The notes under the pieces were generated by a model. It saw nothing but the letters and a program-made list of their open reading frames with translations, was not told the origin of the DNA and did no database searches. Made by a program: the position numbers and the translations under genes. A DNA stretch of 64,000 bases from Brevibacillus fulvus (GTDB lineage: Bacteria; Bacillota; Bacilli; Brevibacillales; Brevibacillaceae). Shown piece by piece: positions 1 through 10,387 of the stretch. Every line of letters starts with the position of its first letter. The first letter of the stretch is position 1. The stretch is taken from positions 62,001 to 126,000 of the forward strand of contig NZ_JAFBEB010000005.1 in assembly GCF_016908525.1 (NCBI RefSeq), read 5' to 3'.

Positions 1-108
1 CGAGCTTATACAGCTCAGTCAGTTTCTTTTCCTCTAGTTCTGATATTAACACTAATTATTCCACCACTCTTTATATCATCTCGTTTTCATTCTTGTCTGT
101 TCTTTGCT

Positions 109-1071
109 TTACCATACAAGCCGAGGCTTGCGCTCTAAGCGGTGGGTACCATCAATAAAACGGATCGTCCCTGTTTTGGCTCGCATAACCACCGAATGAG
201 TCGTCGCCGTGTTCCCCTGAAAACGAACGCCACGCAGCAGCTCCCCGTCGGTCACCCCGGTCGCTGCAAAGATTGCATCGTCTCCGCGAACCAAATCATG
301 CATAAACAGGACTTGATAAGGATCAGCCAAGCCCATTTTCTTGCATCGCTCGACTTCCGCTTCATTTTGCGGCAACAATTTTCCCTGGATTTCTCCTCCC
401 AGGCATTTCAAGGCAACAGCAGCGAGCACACCTTCGGGAGCGCCGCCGGAACCAAACAAAATATCCACGCCAGTGTCGGGAAAAGCGGTATTGATTGCAG
501 CCGCCACGTCTCCATCCGGAATCAGTTTGATTCTTGCTCCCGCTTTCCGGATTTGTTCGATAATGGATGAATGGCGATCGCGATCGAGGACCACTGCCAC
601 CAGATCGCTGATATCCTTGTTCAACGCCTGGGCCACTGCCTTCAAATTGTCTTCCACCGGTGCATTGATGTCGATTTTCCCGACTGCCTTGGGTCCAACC
701 GCAATCTTTTCCATATACATGTCAGGCGCGTGCAATAAGTTTCCGCGATCGGCAATGGCAATGACCGAGATGGCATTCCATGTCCCTTTTGCCACGATAT
801 TGGTCCCTTCTAAAGGGTCGACCGCCACGTCAACACGCGGCTCTACGCCTTGGCCAAGCTGTTCTCCGATATAAAGCATTGGCGCCTCGTCCATTTCACC
901 TTCGCCAATAACTACCACGCCATCCATTGGCACATTTTCAAATTCTTTTCGCATTGCGGTTGTAGCTGCATCGTCAGCCTCGTCTTTTTTACCCAGCCCC
1001 ATCCAGCGAGCTGAAGCAAGCGCGGCTGCTTCTGTAACCCGTACCAATTCAAGCGACAAGCTGCGTTCCAT
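109..1071 (-). CDS. glpX: Class II fructose-1,6-bisphosphatase
   Basis: Hydrolyses fructose 1,6-bisphosphate to fructose 6-phosphate in gluconeogenesis, in the cytoplasm. The 320-residue product starts [17 protein letters not shown] and has the class II phosphatase signatures [11 protein letters not shown] and DPLEGTN, which bind metal and phosphate, plus the [11 protein letters not shown] stretch. I start at the ATG at 1071, which has GGGAGGAG about ten bases upstream; an in-frame ATG six codons earlier overlaps that Shine-Dalgarno sequence. It is the last gene of the fba-tal-murA-glpX run, the B. subtilis order. The 108 bases beyond it show no gene. Confidence 0.95.
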   Translation of the reverse strand: MERSLSLELVRVTEAAALASARWMGLGKKDEADDAATTAMRKEFENVPMDGVVVIGEGEMDEAPMLYIGEQLGQGVEPRVDVAVDPLEGTNIVAKGTWNAISVIAIADRGNLLHAPDMYMEKIAVGPKAVGKIDINAPVEDNLKAVAQALNKDISDLVAVVLDRDRHSSIIEQIRKAGARIKLIPDGDVAAAINTAFPDTGVDILFGSGGAPEGVLAAVALKCLGGEIQGKLLPQNEAEVERCKKMGLADPYQVLFMHDLVRGDDAIFAATGVTDGELLRGVRFQGNTATTHSVVMRAKTGTIRFIDGTHRLERKPRLVW

Positions 1072-1095
1072 CGTCAGTTCTCCTCCCACGGGTTG

Positions 1096-2373
1096 TTAAC
1101 ACTTTATGTTTTCTGTACCGTTCGATGACAAGCGTCGAACGATCGCTCCCAGTTGCTGCAATTTTCCCACAAGATTCTCATACCCGCGATCAATATGTTC
1201 CAAACCATCCAGTTGAGCAACACCTTCGGCGACAAGCGCGGCAATAACGAGTGCAGCACCGGCGCGCAGGTCGGACGCAATTACTTTCGCTCCCAACAGA
1301 CTGCTGCCGCCTTCAATAACCGCCGAACGTCCCTCTACCTTAATATTTGCGCCCATCCGGCGCAATTCGTCGATATGCCGGAAACGGTGCCCATATATGT
1401 TATCGGTTACAATACTCGTTCCTTTAGCCAAAGTTAGCAAGGATGTAATCGGTTGTTGCAAATCAGTGGGGAATCCGGGATAAGGGCTGGTCTTAATATC
1501 GACAGCACGGTAATTTTCCTGGCCGATGACCCGAATGGTGTCATCCCCTTCTTCTACCGTTACGCCGATTTCGCGGAGCTTGGCTGTCACCGATTCCAAA
1601 TGTTTTGGAATTACATTTTCCAGCGTGACATCTCCACGCGTGGCTGCTGCCGCAATCATATAGGTGCCCGCTTCAATTCGATCGGGGATAATCGTATGGC
1701 GGCAACCGCTCAGCTTGCTTACCCCTTGTATCCGAATGACGTCGGTACCCGCGCCCTTGATGTCCGCTCCCATATTGTTCAAAAGCGTCGCTACGTCAAC
1801 GATCTCCGGCTCTCTGGCCGCATTTTCGATCACGGTCGTTCCTTCCGCTTTCGTTGCCGCCAGCATAATGTTGATGGTCGCACCAACACTAACCGTGTCC
1901 AGGTAAATCCGTGCTCCACGAAGACGTTCTGCTTTGATAATCATGACGCCGTTGTGATTGTGCACCTCCGCGCCCAGTGCCTCAAAACCTTTGATGTGCA
2001 GATCTACCGGACGTGGCCCCAGATCGCAACCTCCCGGCATCCCGATTCTCGCTTCACCAAACTTGCCCAATAAAGCTCCCCACAAATAATAAGAAGCCCG
2101 CAGCTTTTTCACCTTGCCATTGGGCATTTCCATCAGTTTCATCGGACGACTGTCCACTTCCATCCAATCTTCCTCGAACAGCACATCTACACCCATCTCG
2201 CGCAACAACTCATAATAAATACCGACATCCTGTATGCTGGGCAAATTTTCAATGACCACAGGCCCATCAGCCAGCAAAGCAGCAGGAATAAGCGCCACCG
2301 CACTGTTTTTTGCCCCGCTGATGGTGACATGTCCCGCGAGCGGCTTGCCTCCATTGATAAACAGCTTTTCCAT
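1096..2373 (-). CDS. murA: UDP-N-acetylglucosamine 1-carboxyvinyltransferase (MurA2/MurZ type)
   Basis: Transfers enolpyruvate from PEP to UDP-GlcNAc, the first committed step of peptidoglycan synthesis. The 425 residues are the normal length. The substrate-binding lysine lies in SGAKNSA (about Lys22), and the fosfomycin-sensitive catalytic cysteine in [11 protein letters not shown] (about Cys116) is present, so a fosfomycin-sensitive enzyme is expected. Its position between tal and glpX matches the second MurA paralogue of Firmicutes (murAB/murZ). GAGGAG precedes the ATG. Confidence 0.95.
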   Translation of the reverse strand: MEKLFINGGKPLAGHVTISGAKNSAVALIPAALLADGPVVIENLPSIQDVGIYYELLREMGVDVLFEEDWMEVDSRPMKLMEMPNGKVKKLRASYYLWGALLGKFGEARIGMPGGCDLGPRPVDLHIKGFEALGAEVHNHNGVMIIKAERLRGARIYLDTVSVGATINIMLAATKAEGTTVIENAAREPEIVDVATLLNNMGADIKGAGTDVIRIQGVSKLSGCRHTIIPDRIEAGTYMIAAAATRGDVTLENVIPKHLESVTAKLREIGVTVEEGDDTIRVIGQENYRAVDIKTSPYPGFPTDLQQPITSLLTLAKGTSIVTDNIYGHRFRHIDELRRMGANIKVEGRSAVIEGGSSLLGAKVIASDLRAGAALVIAALVAEGVAQLDGLEHIDRGYENLVGKLQQLGAIVRRLSSNGTENIKC

Positions 2374-2460
2374 ATTCGGTTCTCCTCGGGCTCATCTGTT
2401 TTTCATCGATACTCACACTATCTTGTTGCCAGTTGGACCACATAGCCGCTTTCGGGAAAG

Positions 2461-2490
2461 GAGCACCTTCTCCACTGGAAAAGGTGCTCG
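2461..2490 (-). terminator. Hairpin between tal and murA
   Basis: GAGCACCTT and AAGGTGCTC form a perfect 9-bp stem around a 12-base loop in the gap after tal. On the minus strand it is followed by CCTTTCCC, not a clean U-tract, so it may be a weak terminator or a processing/stability hairpin that adjusts murA-glpX levels. Confidence 0.4.
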
Positions 2491-2536
2491 ATCACAAATC
2501 GTCAAGTTCGAAGATTCCTCTTCGGCCAGTCCGTCC

Positions 2537-3184
2537 TTATTCCTTTTTCATGCTTGCCCAATCCGCCAAAAACTTTTGCAAACCGCTCTCTGTCAGCGGG
2601 TGGACCAACAGTTGTTTGAACACTTTAAACGGTATCGTGGCAAATTCCGCTCCGCGCCGCGCCGCTTCAGTTACGTGAACAGGATGGCGAACGCTGGCGG
2701 CGATAATTTCCGTTTCAATGCCATGCACCGCAAAAATTTCCGAAATTTCACTGATCAACCGCAACCCGTCCTGACCAATGTCATCCAGACGGCCGACGAA
2801 CGGAGAGACATACGTTGCCCCTGCGCGCGCCGCCAGCAACGCCTGGTTGGCGTTGAAGATCAGCGTTACGTTGGTTCTGATTTTTTGTTTCTTGAAATGT
2901 TTGACCGCCTTCAGACCTTCTTCGGTCATCGGGATCTTGATGACGATGTTTTTGGACAAGGAGGCCAGTTTTTCGCCTTCCTCAATCATCCCTTTGGCGT
3001 CAGTACTGATCACCTCAGCACTGATCGGCCCGTCGACAATATCGATAATCTCTTTGAGCGTCTCGATAAAATCGCGGCCTTCCTTGGCCACAAGCGAAGG
3101 GTTGGTCGTGACTCCGGCCAAAACACCCCACTCATGAATCTGACGTATCTCTTCGACGTTGGCTGTATCAATCAGAAATTTCAT
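2537..3184 (-). CDS. tal: Transaldolase (TalC/fructose-6-phosphate aldolase-like family)
   Basis: A short class I aldolase of 215 residues that moves a dihydroxyacetone unit between sugar phosphates in the non-oxidative pentose phosphate pathway. It begins [13 protein letters not shown] and has GVTTNPSL; the Schiff-base lysine is in NIVIKIPMT near residue 83. The length is that of the small bacterial TalC/Fsa group, not the 320-residue TalB group, so transaldolase versus F6P aldolase activity cannot be settled from sequence. AGGAGGG precedes the ATG. It lies 15 bp after fba and is probably co-transcribed with it. Confidence 0.92.
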   Translation of the reverse strand: MKFLIDTANVEEIRQIHEWGVLAGVTTNPSLVAKEGRDFIETLKEIIDIVDGPISAEVISTDAKGMIEEGEKLASLSKNIVIKIPMTEEGLKAVKHFKKQKIRTNVTLIFNANQALLAARAGATYVSPFVGRLDDIGQDGLRLISEISEIFAVHGIETEIIAASVRHPVHVTEAARRGAEFATIPFKVFKQLLVHPLTESGLQKFLADWASMKKE

Positions 3185-3199
3185 GAATACCCTCCTGCT

Positions 3200-4054
3200 T
3201 TATACGCGGTTGTTGCTGCCGAACAACCGAATTTTTCCCCTCACAACCTCTTTGATTGCTTCGCGTGCAGGACCGAGATATTTACGCGGATCGATTTCAT
3301 TCGGTTTTGCGTTCAAGATGTCGCGGATCGTTTGCGTGCAAGCTACCTGGTTTTCCGTGTTGACATTGATTTTGCCAACACCCAGACTGATCGCTTTTTT
3401 GATCGCTTCATCAGGCACACCGGAACCGCCATGAAGCACGATCGGCGCGCCTATATTTTTCGCTACTTCTTCGATAATATCGTAGTGAATCTTCGGTTCG
3501 CCTTTATACATACCGTGAGCAGTTCCAACGGCAATCGCTACATAATCCACTTTTGTCTCTTCCCAGAAACGAATCGCTTCTTCCGGTTTTGCCAAAGCGG
3601 CATCTTTCTCATCAACAGAAAGATCGTCTTCCACACCGCCAATTGTACCCAACTCACCTTCTACAGATACGCCAACGGCATGGGCTGCTTCCACCACCTT
3701 TTTCGTCAAGCGAATGTTTTCTTCATACGGGTAATGAGAACCGTCAAACATTACGGAAGAAAAGCCGGCGCGAATGCATTTCATTACCACATCGAAGCTG
3801 CTCCCGTGATCCAGGTGAAGCGCAATCGGTACACCCGCGCGTTCAGCGGCTACTTTGGCGATGGCGACTGTATAATCCAGTCCCATATATTTCATTGCCC
3901 CTTCGGACACGCCAAAGATAACCGGGGATTTCTCTTCAGCGGCAGCCTCTGTAATCGCTTGCGTAAATTCAAGATTATTAAGGTTGAATTGTCCAACAGC
4001 GTACTTGTTCTTTTTGGCATCCTCTATAAAAGCGGTCATAGGTACCAATGGCAT
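3200..4054 (-). CDS. fba: Class II fructose-bisphosphate aldolase
   Basis: Zinc-dependent aldolase cleaving fructose 1,6-bisphosphate to DHAP and glyceraldehyde 3-phosphate. Metal and substrate motifs are LHLDHGSS, EGELG, GTAHG and LHGGSG. The 284-residue reading begins MPLVPMTAFIEDAKKN, matching FbaA proteins. An upstream in-frame ATG at 4075 sits on the GGGAGGAG ribosome site, so 4054 is preferred. It is the first gene after an extended -10 promoter and the probable head of fba-tal-murA-glpX. Confidence 0.95.
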   Translation of the reverse strand: MPLVPMTAFIEDAKKNKYAVGQFNLNNLEFTQAITEAAAEEKSPVIFGVSEGAMKYMGLDYTVAIAKVAAERAGVPIALHLDHGSSFDVVMKCIRAGFSSVMFDGSHYPYEENIRLTKKVVEAAHAVGVSVEGELGTIGGVEDDLSVDEKDAALAKPEEAIRFWEETKVDYVAIAVGTAHGMYKGEPKIHYDIIEEVAKNIGAPIVLHGGSGVPDEAIKKAISLGVGKINVNTENQVACTQTIRDILNAKPNEIDPRKYLGPAREAIKEVVRGKIRLFGSNNRV

Positions 4055-4100
4055 GATTAATATGGCTCCTCCCATAGTGAACTGGTGTGTGACTTGGCTT

Positions 4101-4109
4101 ATTATACCA
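4101..4109 (-). promoter_or_regulatory. Extended -10 promoter for fba
   Basis: The minus strand reads TGGTATAAT, an extended -10 element, in the gap between spo0F and fba. Transcription would start near 4094, about 40 bases before the fba ATG. No convincing -35 hexamer is visible, as expected when an extended -10 is used. Confidence 0.6.
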
Positions 4110-4133
4110 CAACGAAAAATTTCTTAACAGATT

Positions 4134-4499
4134 TTAGCCAACAAGTTGCTGACTCACAGCCAAGCGAAGTTCGTCAATGTCAAACGGCTTCGTAAAATGA
4201 GTAAGCGCTCCCAGTTGCGTTGCCTCTTTGATCATGTCCAATTCACCGTAAGCCGTCATCATGATCACTTTAATATCCTGGTTAATTTTTTTGATGTGCT
4301 TTAATATTTCTATGCCATCCATGCCAGGAATTTTCATATCGAGGATCACCAGATCGGGAGATTCTTTTTCGACGATCTCCAAGGCCATTTTTCCGTTTGC
4401 AGCTTGGAACGTTTTGTAACCCTCTTTGCCCAGCACCTCATACAAAAGGATCCGAATGCCATATTGATCATCAACAACCAAAACTTTTTTCTCCTGCAT
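4134..4499 (-). CDS. spo0F: Sporulation phosphorelay response regulator Spo0F
   Basis: A single receiver domain of 121 residues with no output domain. It accepts phosphate from sporulation kinases and passes it to Spo0B. From [11 protein letters not shown] the acidic pair falls at residues 10-11, the phosphoacceptor is Asp54 in VILDMKIPG, the switch Thr is at 82 in MTAYG and the conserved Lys is at 104 in HFTKPF. This numbering is identical to B. subtilis Spo0F. The start at 4499 follows a GGGGGGA Shine-Dalgarno; an ATG seven codons earlier overlaps it. Neighbours fba and pyrG/rpoE are the standard context. Confidence 0.96.
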   Translation of the reverse strand: MQEKKVLVVDDQYGIRILLYEVLGKEGYKTFQAANGKMALEIVEKESPDLVILDMKIPGMDGIEILKHIKKINQDIKVIMMTAYGELDMIKEATQLGALTHFTKPFDIDELRLAVSQQLVG

Positions 4500-4701
4500 C
4501 ACAAGATTCCCCCCGCACATCTTCTGTATTTATTAATTACTGTTTAATACGAGTTATCAATAGGAAAATCCTGCCTGTCGCTAGATTTTTTTAAAATCCT
4601 TATAAACAACTGCTGCCACTTCTGGGAAAACACTCCGGAATATTGTACAATTAGGAACTGCTGAATGTTGTTATTTGCCGGTGGCACGGGAGGGTTCCCA
4701 A

Positions 4702-5499
4702 GTGTTTGAACATGTCCTGCTTATCTCCTTCTTTACTTTAATTATACATACATCGGAAACGCTTTCCTATGCAATCCGGCTGGCGGGAGTCCGCACCGGG
4801 AAACTGGCTGTCGCCCTGTCGTTGACCGGAGCGATCGTGCTAGTTTCGCGCACCTCCAATATGTTGCAAGGGCCGATGTTGGGCGGATTGATTGACATGG
4901 CGGGCAAATTGCATTTTGATGTGCAAAATGACTTGCGCATCGTCATCGCGGCCGCTTCCGTCGGAACTGCTTTGGCGATTCTGCTGTTCCCCACGGCCGT
5001 AGCCTTGTCGACTCGGCTGATCGCCCATCTCGAAGTGGCTGGTTCGATACCGCAGATGCTGAAAAATTCCGTTTCCCTGCAAAGCATCAAACACGCCGGC
5101 CACCATCTGCGACTGCCCAGATGGGAAATGCTCAGCCGTTTTCGACTGGGCAGTGCGCCGGTTCGGCTGTTGATCTTGAATTGCATCGTCACCTCGATCT
5201 TTACGGTCAGCGTCTTGGCTGCCCTGTATGCCTCCTTGCTAAATCCTGAATATAAATTGGCGGTAACGATGTCGTCCGGGTTGATCAACGGGTTTGCCAC
5301 GATCATCTTTACCATTCTGATTGATCCGCAGGTCGCCTTGCTGACCGACAGAGCGATGCAAGGAAAAACCGGTCAGGAAGATATTCAAAAGACACTGGTC
5401 TGGTTAATGTTTTCCCGTTTCTTCGGCACGCTGCTCGGCCAGGTGATTTTTGTTCCCGCCGCATATTGGGTTGCCTGGATCGGCCCTTTGTTTCATTGA
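4702..5499 (+). CDS. amj: Lipid II flippase Amj (DUF2837 family)
   Basis: A polytopic membrane protein of 265 residues matching the Amj family, which can replace MurJ in flipping lipid II outward. The diagnostic N-terminal stretch IHTSETLSYAIRLAGVRT is followed by LVSRTSNMLQGP and further hydrophobic segments. I place the start at GTG 4702, which has GGGAGGG seven bases upstream; an in-frame TTG at 4675 has no such site. It stands alone on the plus strand between spo0F and pyrG, where B. subtilis carries an unrelated gene (ywjG). In B. subtilis amj responds to envelope stress; nothing in this sequence shows that here. Confidence 0.88.
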   Translation: MFEHVLLISFFTLIIHTSETLSYAIRLAGVRTGKLAVALSLTGAIVLVSRTSNMLQGPMLGGLIDMAGKLHFDVQNDLRIVIAAASVGTALAILLFPTAVALSTRLIAHLEVAGSIPQMLKNSVSLQSIKHAGHHLRLPRWEMLSRFRLGSAPVRLLILNCIVTSIFTVSVLAALYASLLNPEYKLAVTMSSGLINGFATIIFTILIDPQVALLTDRAMQGKTGQEDIQKTLVWLMFSRFFGTLLGQVIFVPAAYWVAWIGPLFH

Positions 5500-5527
5500 C
5501 CATCCGCCACCATGAGCGAGCAATTAA

Positions 5528-5562
5528 AAACGCACCTTCATCCCGCGGGAAAAGGTGCGTTT
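5528..5562. terminator. Bidirectional terminator between amj and pyrG
   Basis: AAACGCACCTT and AAGGTGCGTTT form an 11-bp stem with a 13-base loop. A-rich and T-rich flanks (GTTTTTG to the right, TTTTTAATT on the other strand) let it stop both converging transcripts. Confidence 0.85.
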
Positions 5563-5603
5563 GTTTTTGAGTTATGTGTAAAGAGGCAATACTTGCCCCT
5601 CCA

Positions 5604-7413
<1,810 letters not shown>

Positions 7414-7420
7414 GGAATTA

Positions 7421-7972
7421 TCAGTCATCATTTTCCTCATCCAATTCTTCCTCTGCATCAAGCTCTTCCAGTTCTTCATCATCGCTTTCAAAAATCTCGT
7501 CTTCTTCGACAATCTCGTCGGTTTCCAAATCCTCGTCAATATCGTCGATATCGGCGTCTTCATCAACGAAATCCTCGTCTTCTTCAAACAAAGCGATGTC
7601 CTCGTCCTCGAATTCTTCAACCAGGTCTTCTTCCACTTCGTAATCGTCGTCGAAGTCATCGTCAAGAACAACCTTCTTCTTCTTGCCGCCTTCCTGCGTT
7701 TCTTCAACGGTATCAGTCGGGTACCAGCGTTTCAGTCCCCAAGTATTTTCGCCCAGGCAGACGAAACGGCCATCAATATTAATTTCTGTATATACTTGTG
7801 CAATCATGCCCATTTTTTGCTCTTCGGTTAAGTGGCGCAGAGCGGAGATTCTATCCATCAGCTCACGGAAATTATGAGGGTGGTTGGTTTCGCGCAAAAT
7901 TTCATAAGCGATATCAACCAAGGCCATTTCATTCAGTTTCTCTGACTCAATATGTGCAAGCAATTGACTCAC
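7421..7972 (-). CDS. rpoE: DNA-directed RNA polymerase delta subunit
   Basis: Accessory subunit of Gram-positive RNA polymerase that speeds recycling and lowers non-specific binding. The N-terminal globular HARE-type domain (about residues 1-90, including MALVDIAYEIL and LGENTWGLKRW) is followed by a short lysine cluster GKKKKVV and a C-terminal tail made almost entirely of Asp and Glu. The GTG at 7972 lies ten bases after AAAGGA; an earlier GTG at 7981 is only one base from it. The order rpoE then pyrG is standard. Confidence 0.95.
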   Translation of the reverse strand: MSQLLAHIESEKLNEMALVDIAYEILRETNHPHNFRELMDRISALRHLTEEQKMGMIAQVYTEINIDGRFVCLGENTWGLKRWYPTDTVEETQEGGKKKKVVLDDDFDDDYEVEEDLVEEFEDEDIALFEEDEDFVDEDADIDDIDEDLETDEIVEEDEIFESDDEELEELDAEEELDEENDD

Positions 7973-8121
7973 GGAGGGCACGTCCTTTCACAACAATAAA
8001 TTGGCTATGTTACAGTATTCCTTATTTTAGACTAAAATGCAAGGTTTTCAAACGAATCGGCCCACATTCGCCGCCAGCCCAACGCGGATGCGGCATCCGC
8101 TCCCGTTCGTCCGCCGTCTCC

Positions 8122-8751
8122 CTATTTTTCCGTAATCTCGCGCAACAGCAGCGCCGTCTGCTTTTCGATATATTCCTCCAGCGTGTAATGCTTCCGAAGC
8201 GCCCAGCGGCGAAACACCCACATCTCGCCAAGCACGAGTATATTGTCAGCCATCAATTGCACATGTTTTTCATCAATGTGAATCGAACCGTCCTGGATAC
8301 CGGTCCGCAATATCTCTTCGAAAATTCCGCGAATTTCTTCTTCGCGGCGCAGCACGTAGCTGATTGTCCCTGACGGCAGCGACTTCGTCTCTTGATAGAT
8401 CAGCAAGACGCGGTCGTTCATCTGATCCATGACGCGAAAAAAGCTGCGCAAAGCCATTTTCAATATACGCAATCCGTTTCCGTTAAAAGTGAGCGCTTCG
8501 CGCAGACGGTTTTCCACCTCAGCGTGAATCGCATCGCATACGAGATACAATACGTCTTCTTTCGATTCAATATATTCATACAAGGTGCCGATGCTAAAAC
8601 CGGAAGCTTTGGCGATCTCCCGGGTTGTCGTCTTATGAAATCCTTTATGAATAAACAGCTCAACCGCTGCTTCAACAATTTGATCGCGTCGTTTCTCGAT
8701 CAGTTTTGGATCTTTCACAAGCGAAGGAATTTTTTTCTTCTTTTCCAACAA
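8122..8751 (-). CDS. TetR/AcrR family transcriptional regulator
   Basis: The N-terminal helix-turn-helix domain (IVEAAVELFIHKGFHKTTTREIAKASGFSIGTLYEYIESKEDV, read in segments) is typical of TetR repressors; a helical ligand-binding C-terminal domain follows. The family is usually autoregulated or controls a neighbouring operon, but no operator stood out. I chose TTG 8751 because AAAGGTGG precedes it by nine bases, giving about 209 residues; an upstream TTG at 8808 has no ribosome site. Target genes and ligand are unknown. It lies between kamA and rpoE. Confidence 0.85.
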   Translation of the reverse strand: MLEKKKKIPSLVKDPKLIEKRRDQIVEAAVELFIHKGFHKTTTREIAKASGFSIGTLYEYIESKEDVLYLVCDAIHAEVENRLREALTFNGNGLRILKMALRSFFRVMDQMNDRVLLIYQETKSLPSGTISYVLRREEEIRGIFEEILRTGIQDGSIHIDEKHVQLMADNILVLGEMWVFRRWALRKHYTLEEYIEKQTALLLREITEK

Positions 8752-8899
8752 GTTGCTGTGCCACCTTTCCCCAACTGAGCGTCTGATCGGCGGTTCTTTT
8801 GCTGCCAAAACCAGTCAACGTCTCATGTTTGCATACTATTATACGTGAGTGAAAAGGTAGGGACAATCTCTAATTCCCTCGCTTGTTTTGCCCGCTGGC

Positions 8900-10231
8900 T
8901 CAATCCTCGCTGGCCTTTTTCTCCTTTTGTTCCAGACGGATGTCGGCAAGCGATTTGATCTTCGTTGCCCGTATCCGTTTGTGGCGCGGCAACTCTGTCG
9001 GTTCTAGGTTGTTGGCTTCATCCCGCATCAGTGCGGCAATCCCCACTGCCTTTCCTCTGGCGGCCTGACAATATTCGCAATCATCCTCGCGATGCGGCTG
9101 GTACTGTTTCGGCTCCGGATAGGAGGTAATCACTCCTTCGAAGTTTCGCAGCACAACTTTCTCTGCCGACTGGGAGATCACATAGTTCGGCATAACCGGT
9201 ATCTTTCCGCCTCCATGCGGGGCATCGACCACAAAGGTAGGCACGGCATACCCCGACGTATGGCCACGCAGATGCTCGATGATTTCGATCCCCTTGCTGA
9301 CCGGCGCGCGGAAATGGCCGATTCCTTCCGACAGATCACACTGGTAAATGTAGTAGGGACGAACGCGTATTTTGACCAGATCGTGCATCAGTTTCTTCAT
9401 GACATGCGGACAGTCGTTGATTCCGGCCAAGATCACCGATTGGTTGCCGAGCGGCACTCCGGCATCAGCCAGCATCTCGCAGGCGCGCGCCGCTTCCGGG
9501 GTAATCTCCCGCGGATGATTAAAATGCGTATTCAACCAGACAGGGTGGTATTTTTTCAAAATGGCACAAAGGTTTTCCGTAATTCGCTGCGGAAACACGA
9601 CCGGCGCTCTCGTCCCGATCCGGATAATCTCCACGTGCGGAATCTCCCGCAAGCTTTTCAGGATATACTCCAAAATACGGTCATTGATCAGCAAGCCATC
9701 CCCGCCGGAGAGCAACACGTCTCGCACCTCGGGTGTGCGCCGAATGTAATCAATGCAGGCATCCAGTTGTTTCTTGGGTACCCCCATGCCGATCTGGCCG
9801 GAAAAACGGCGGCGCGTGCAATACCGGCAATACATGGAGCATTGGTTGGTGACCAGAAACAGGACGCGATCCGGGTAACGGTGTGTCAGTCCAGGCACGG
9901 GAGAATCTTCATCCTCATGCAGCGGGTCCTCCATATCGTATTTCGTCCGGATGATCTCCGAAGAGATGGGCACCGATTGCATCCGCACCGGATCGGTCGG
10001 GTCATCCGGGTCCATCAGCATCGCATAGTAAGGCGTAATGTTCAGCGGAATCGTCTGGTTGGAAATCCGCACGCCCTGTTCCTCATCAGGCGTCAGATGA
10101 ATCACTTTCTTTAAATCGTCAACCGTGCGAATCGTGTTGGTCAATTGCCACATCCAATCGTTCCATTGCTCCTCACTGACCTCTTTCCACAATTCGACGT
10201 CGCGCCAGTTTCTTTTTGTTGACGTTAGCAT
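8900..10231 (-). CDS. kamA: L-lysine 2,3-aminomutase
   Basis: Radical SAM, PLP-dependent enzyme converting L-lysine to L-beta-lysine, used in lysine fermentation or for making acetyl-beta-lysine osmolyte. The 443 residues contain the iron-sulfur motif CSMYCRYC (Cys131, 135, 138), the LLSGGDGLL motif, the PLP lysine in PHGGGKIPV and a C-terminal CEYC zinc site. The start at 10231 follows GAGGGGAG; the longer in-frame ATG at 10306 lies upstream of the sigma-54 promoter and cannot be used from it. No acetyltransferase (ablB) or fermentation genes are adjacent. Transcription is probably sigma-54 dependent. Confidence 0.95.
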   Translation of the reverse strand: MLTSTKRNWRDVELWKEVSEEQWNDWMWQLTNTIRTVDDLKKVIHLTPDEEQGVRISNQTIPLNITPYYAMLMDPDDPTDPVRMQSVPISSEIIRTKYDMEDPLHEDEDSPVPGLTHRYPDRVLFLVTNQCSMYCRYCTRRRFSGQIGMGVPKKQLDACIDYIRRTPEVRDVLLSGGDGLLINDRILEYILKSLREIPHVEIIRIGTRAPVVFPQRITENLCAILKKYHPVWLNTHFNHPREITPEAARACEMLADAGVPLGNQSVILAGINDCPHVMKKLMHDLVKIRVRPYYIYQCDLSEGIGHFRAPVSKGIEIIEHLRGHTSGYAVPTFVVDAPHGGGKIPVMPNYVISQSAEKVVLRNFEGVITSYPEPKQYQPHREDDCEYCQAARGKAVGIAALMRDEANNLEPTELPRHKRIRATKIKSLADIRLEQKEKKASED

Positions 10232-10279
10232 TGCAAACTCCCCTCTCTTGCCAGCAATTTTTATCCTGCAAGAGCAGAG

Positions 10280-10296
10280 ATGCAATCTTCGTGCCA
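10280..10296 (-). promoter_or_regulatory. Sigma-54 promoter of kamA
   Basis: The minus strand reads TGGCACG-N4-TTGCAT, an essentially perfect -24/-12 element with GG and GC correctly spaced. Transcription should begin near 10270, 40 bases before the kamA ATG. A sigma-54 enhancer-binding protein is encoded immediately upstream. Confidence 0.92.
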
Positions 10297-10348
10297 CCGT
10301 ATTCAAAACATTCAGACTACGGTTTTTTGGTCATTGTGCCTGGGTAAA

Positions 10349-10386
10349 TGCCTGTTTTTCGGCAGCAGAGTGCCGGTCATTCGGCA
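10349..10386. promoter_or_regulatory. Upstream activator sites for kamA (two TGCCG-N6-CGGCA boxes)
   Basis: Two inverted repeats lie 22 bp apart: 10371-10386 is TGCCG-N6-CGGCA with perfect arms, and 10349-10364 is TGCCT-N6-CGGCA with one mismatch. They sit about 80-115 bp upstream of the predicted transcription start, a usual enhancer distance for sigma-54 activators. The same motif recurs twice before the activator gene at 11824-11858. Confidence 0.75.
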
Positions 10387-10387
10387 G

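Noticed and set aside
2234-4060. 608-codon open frame on the plus strand
   Set aside because: It is antisense to murA, tal and fba, which have clear family motifs and ribosome sites. Its translation shows no recognisable domain and low-complexity composition.
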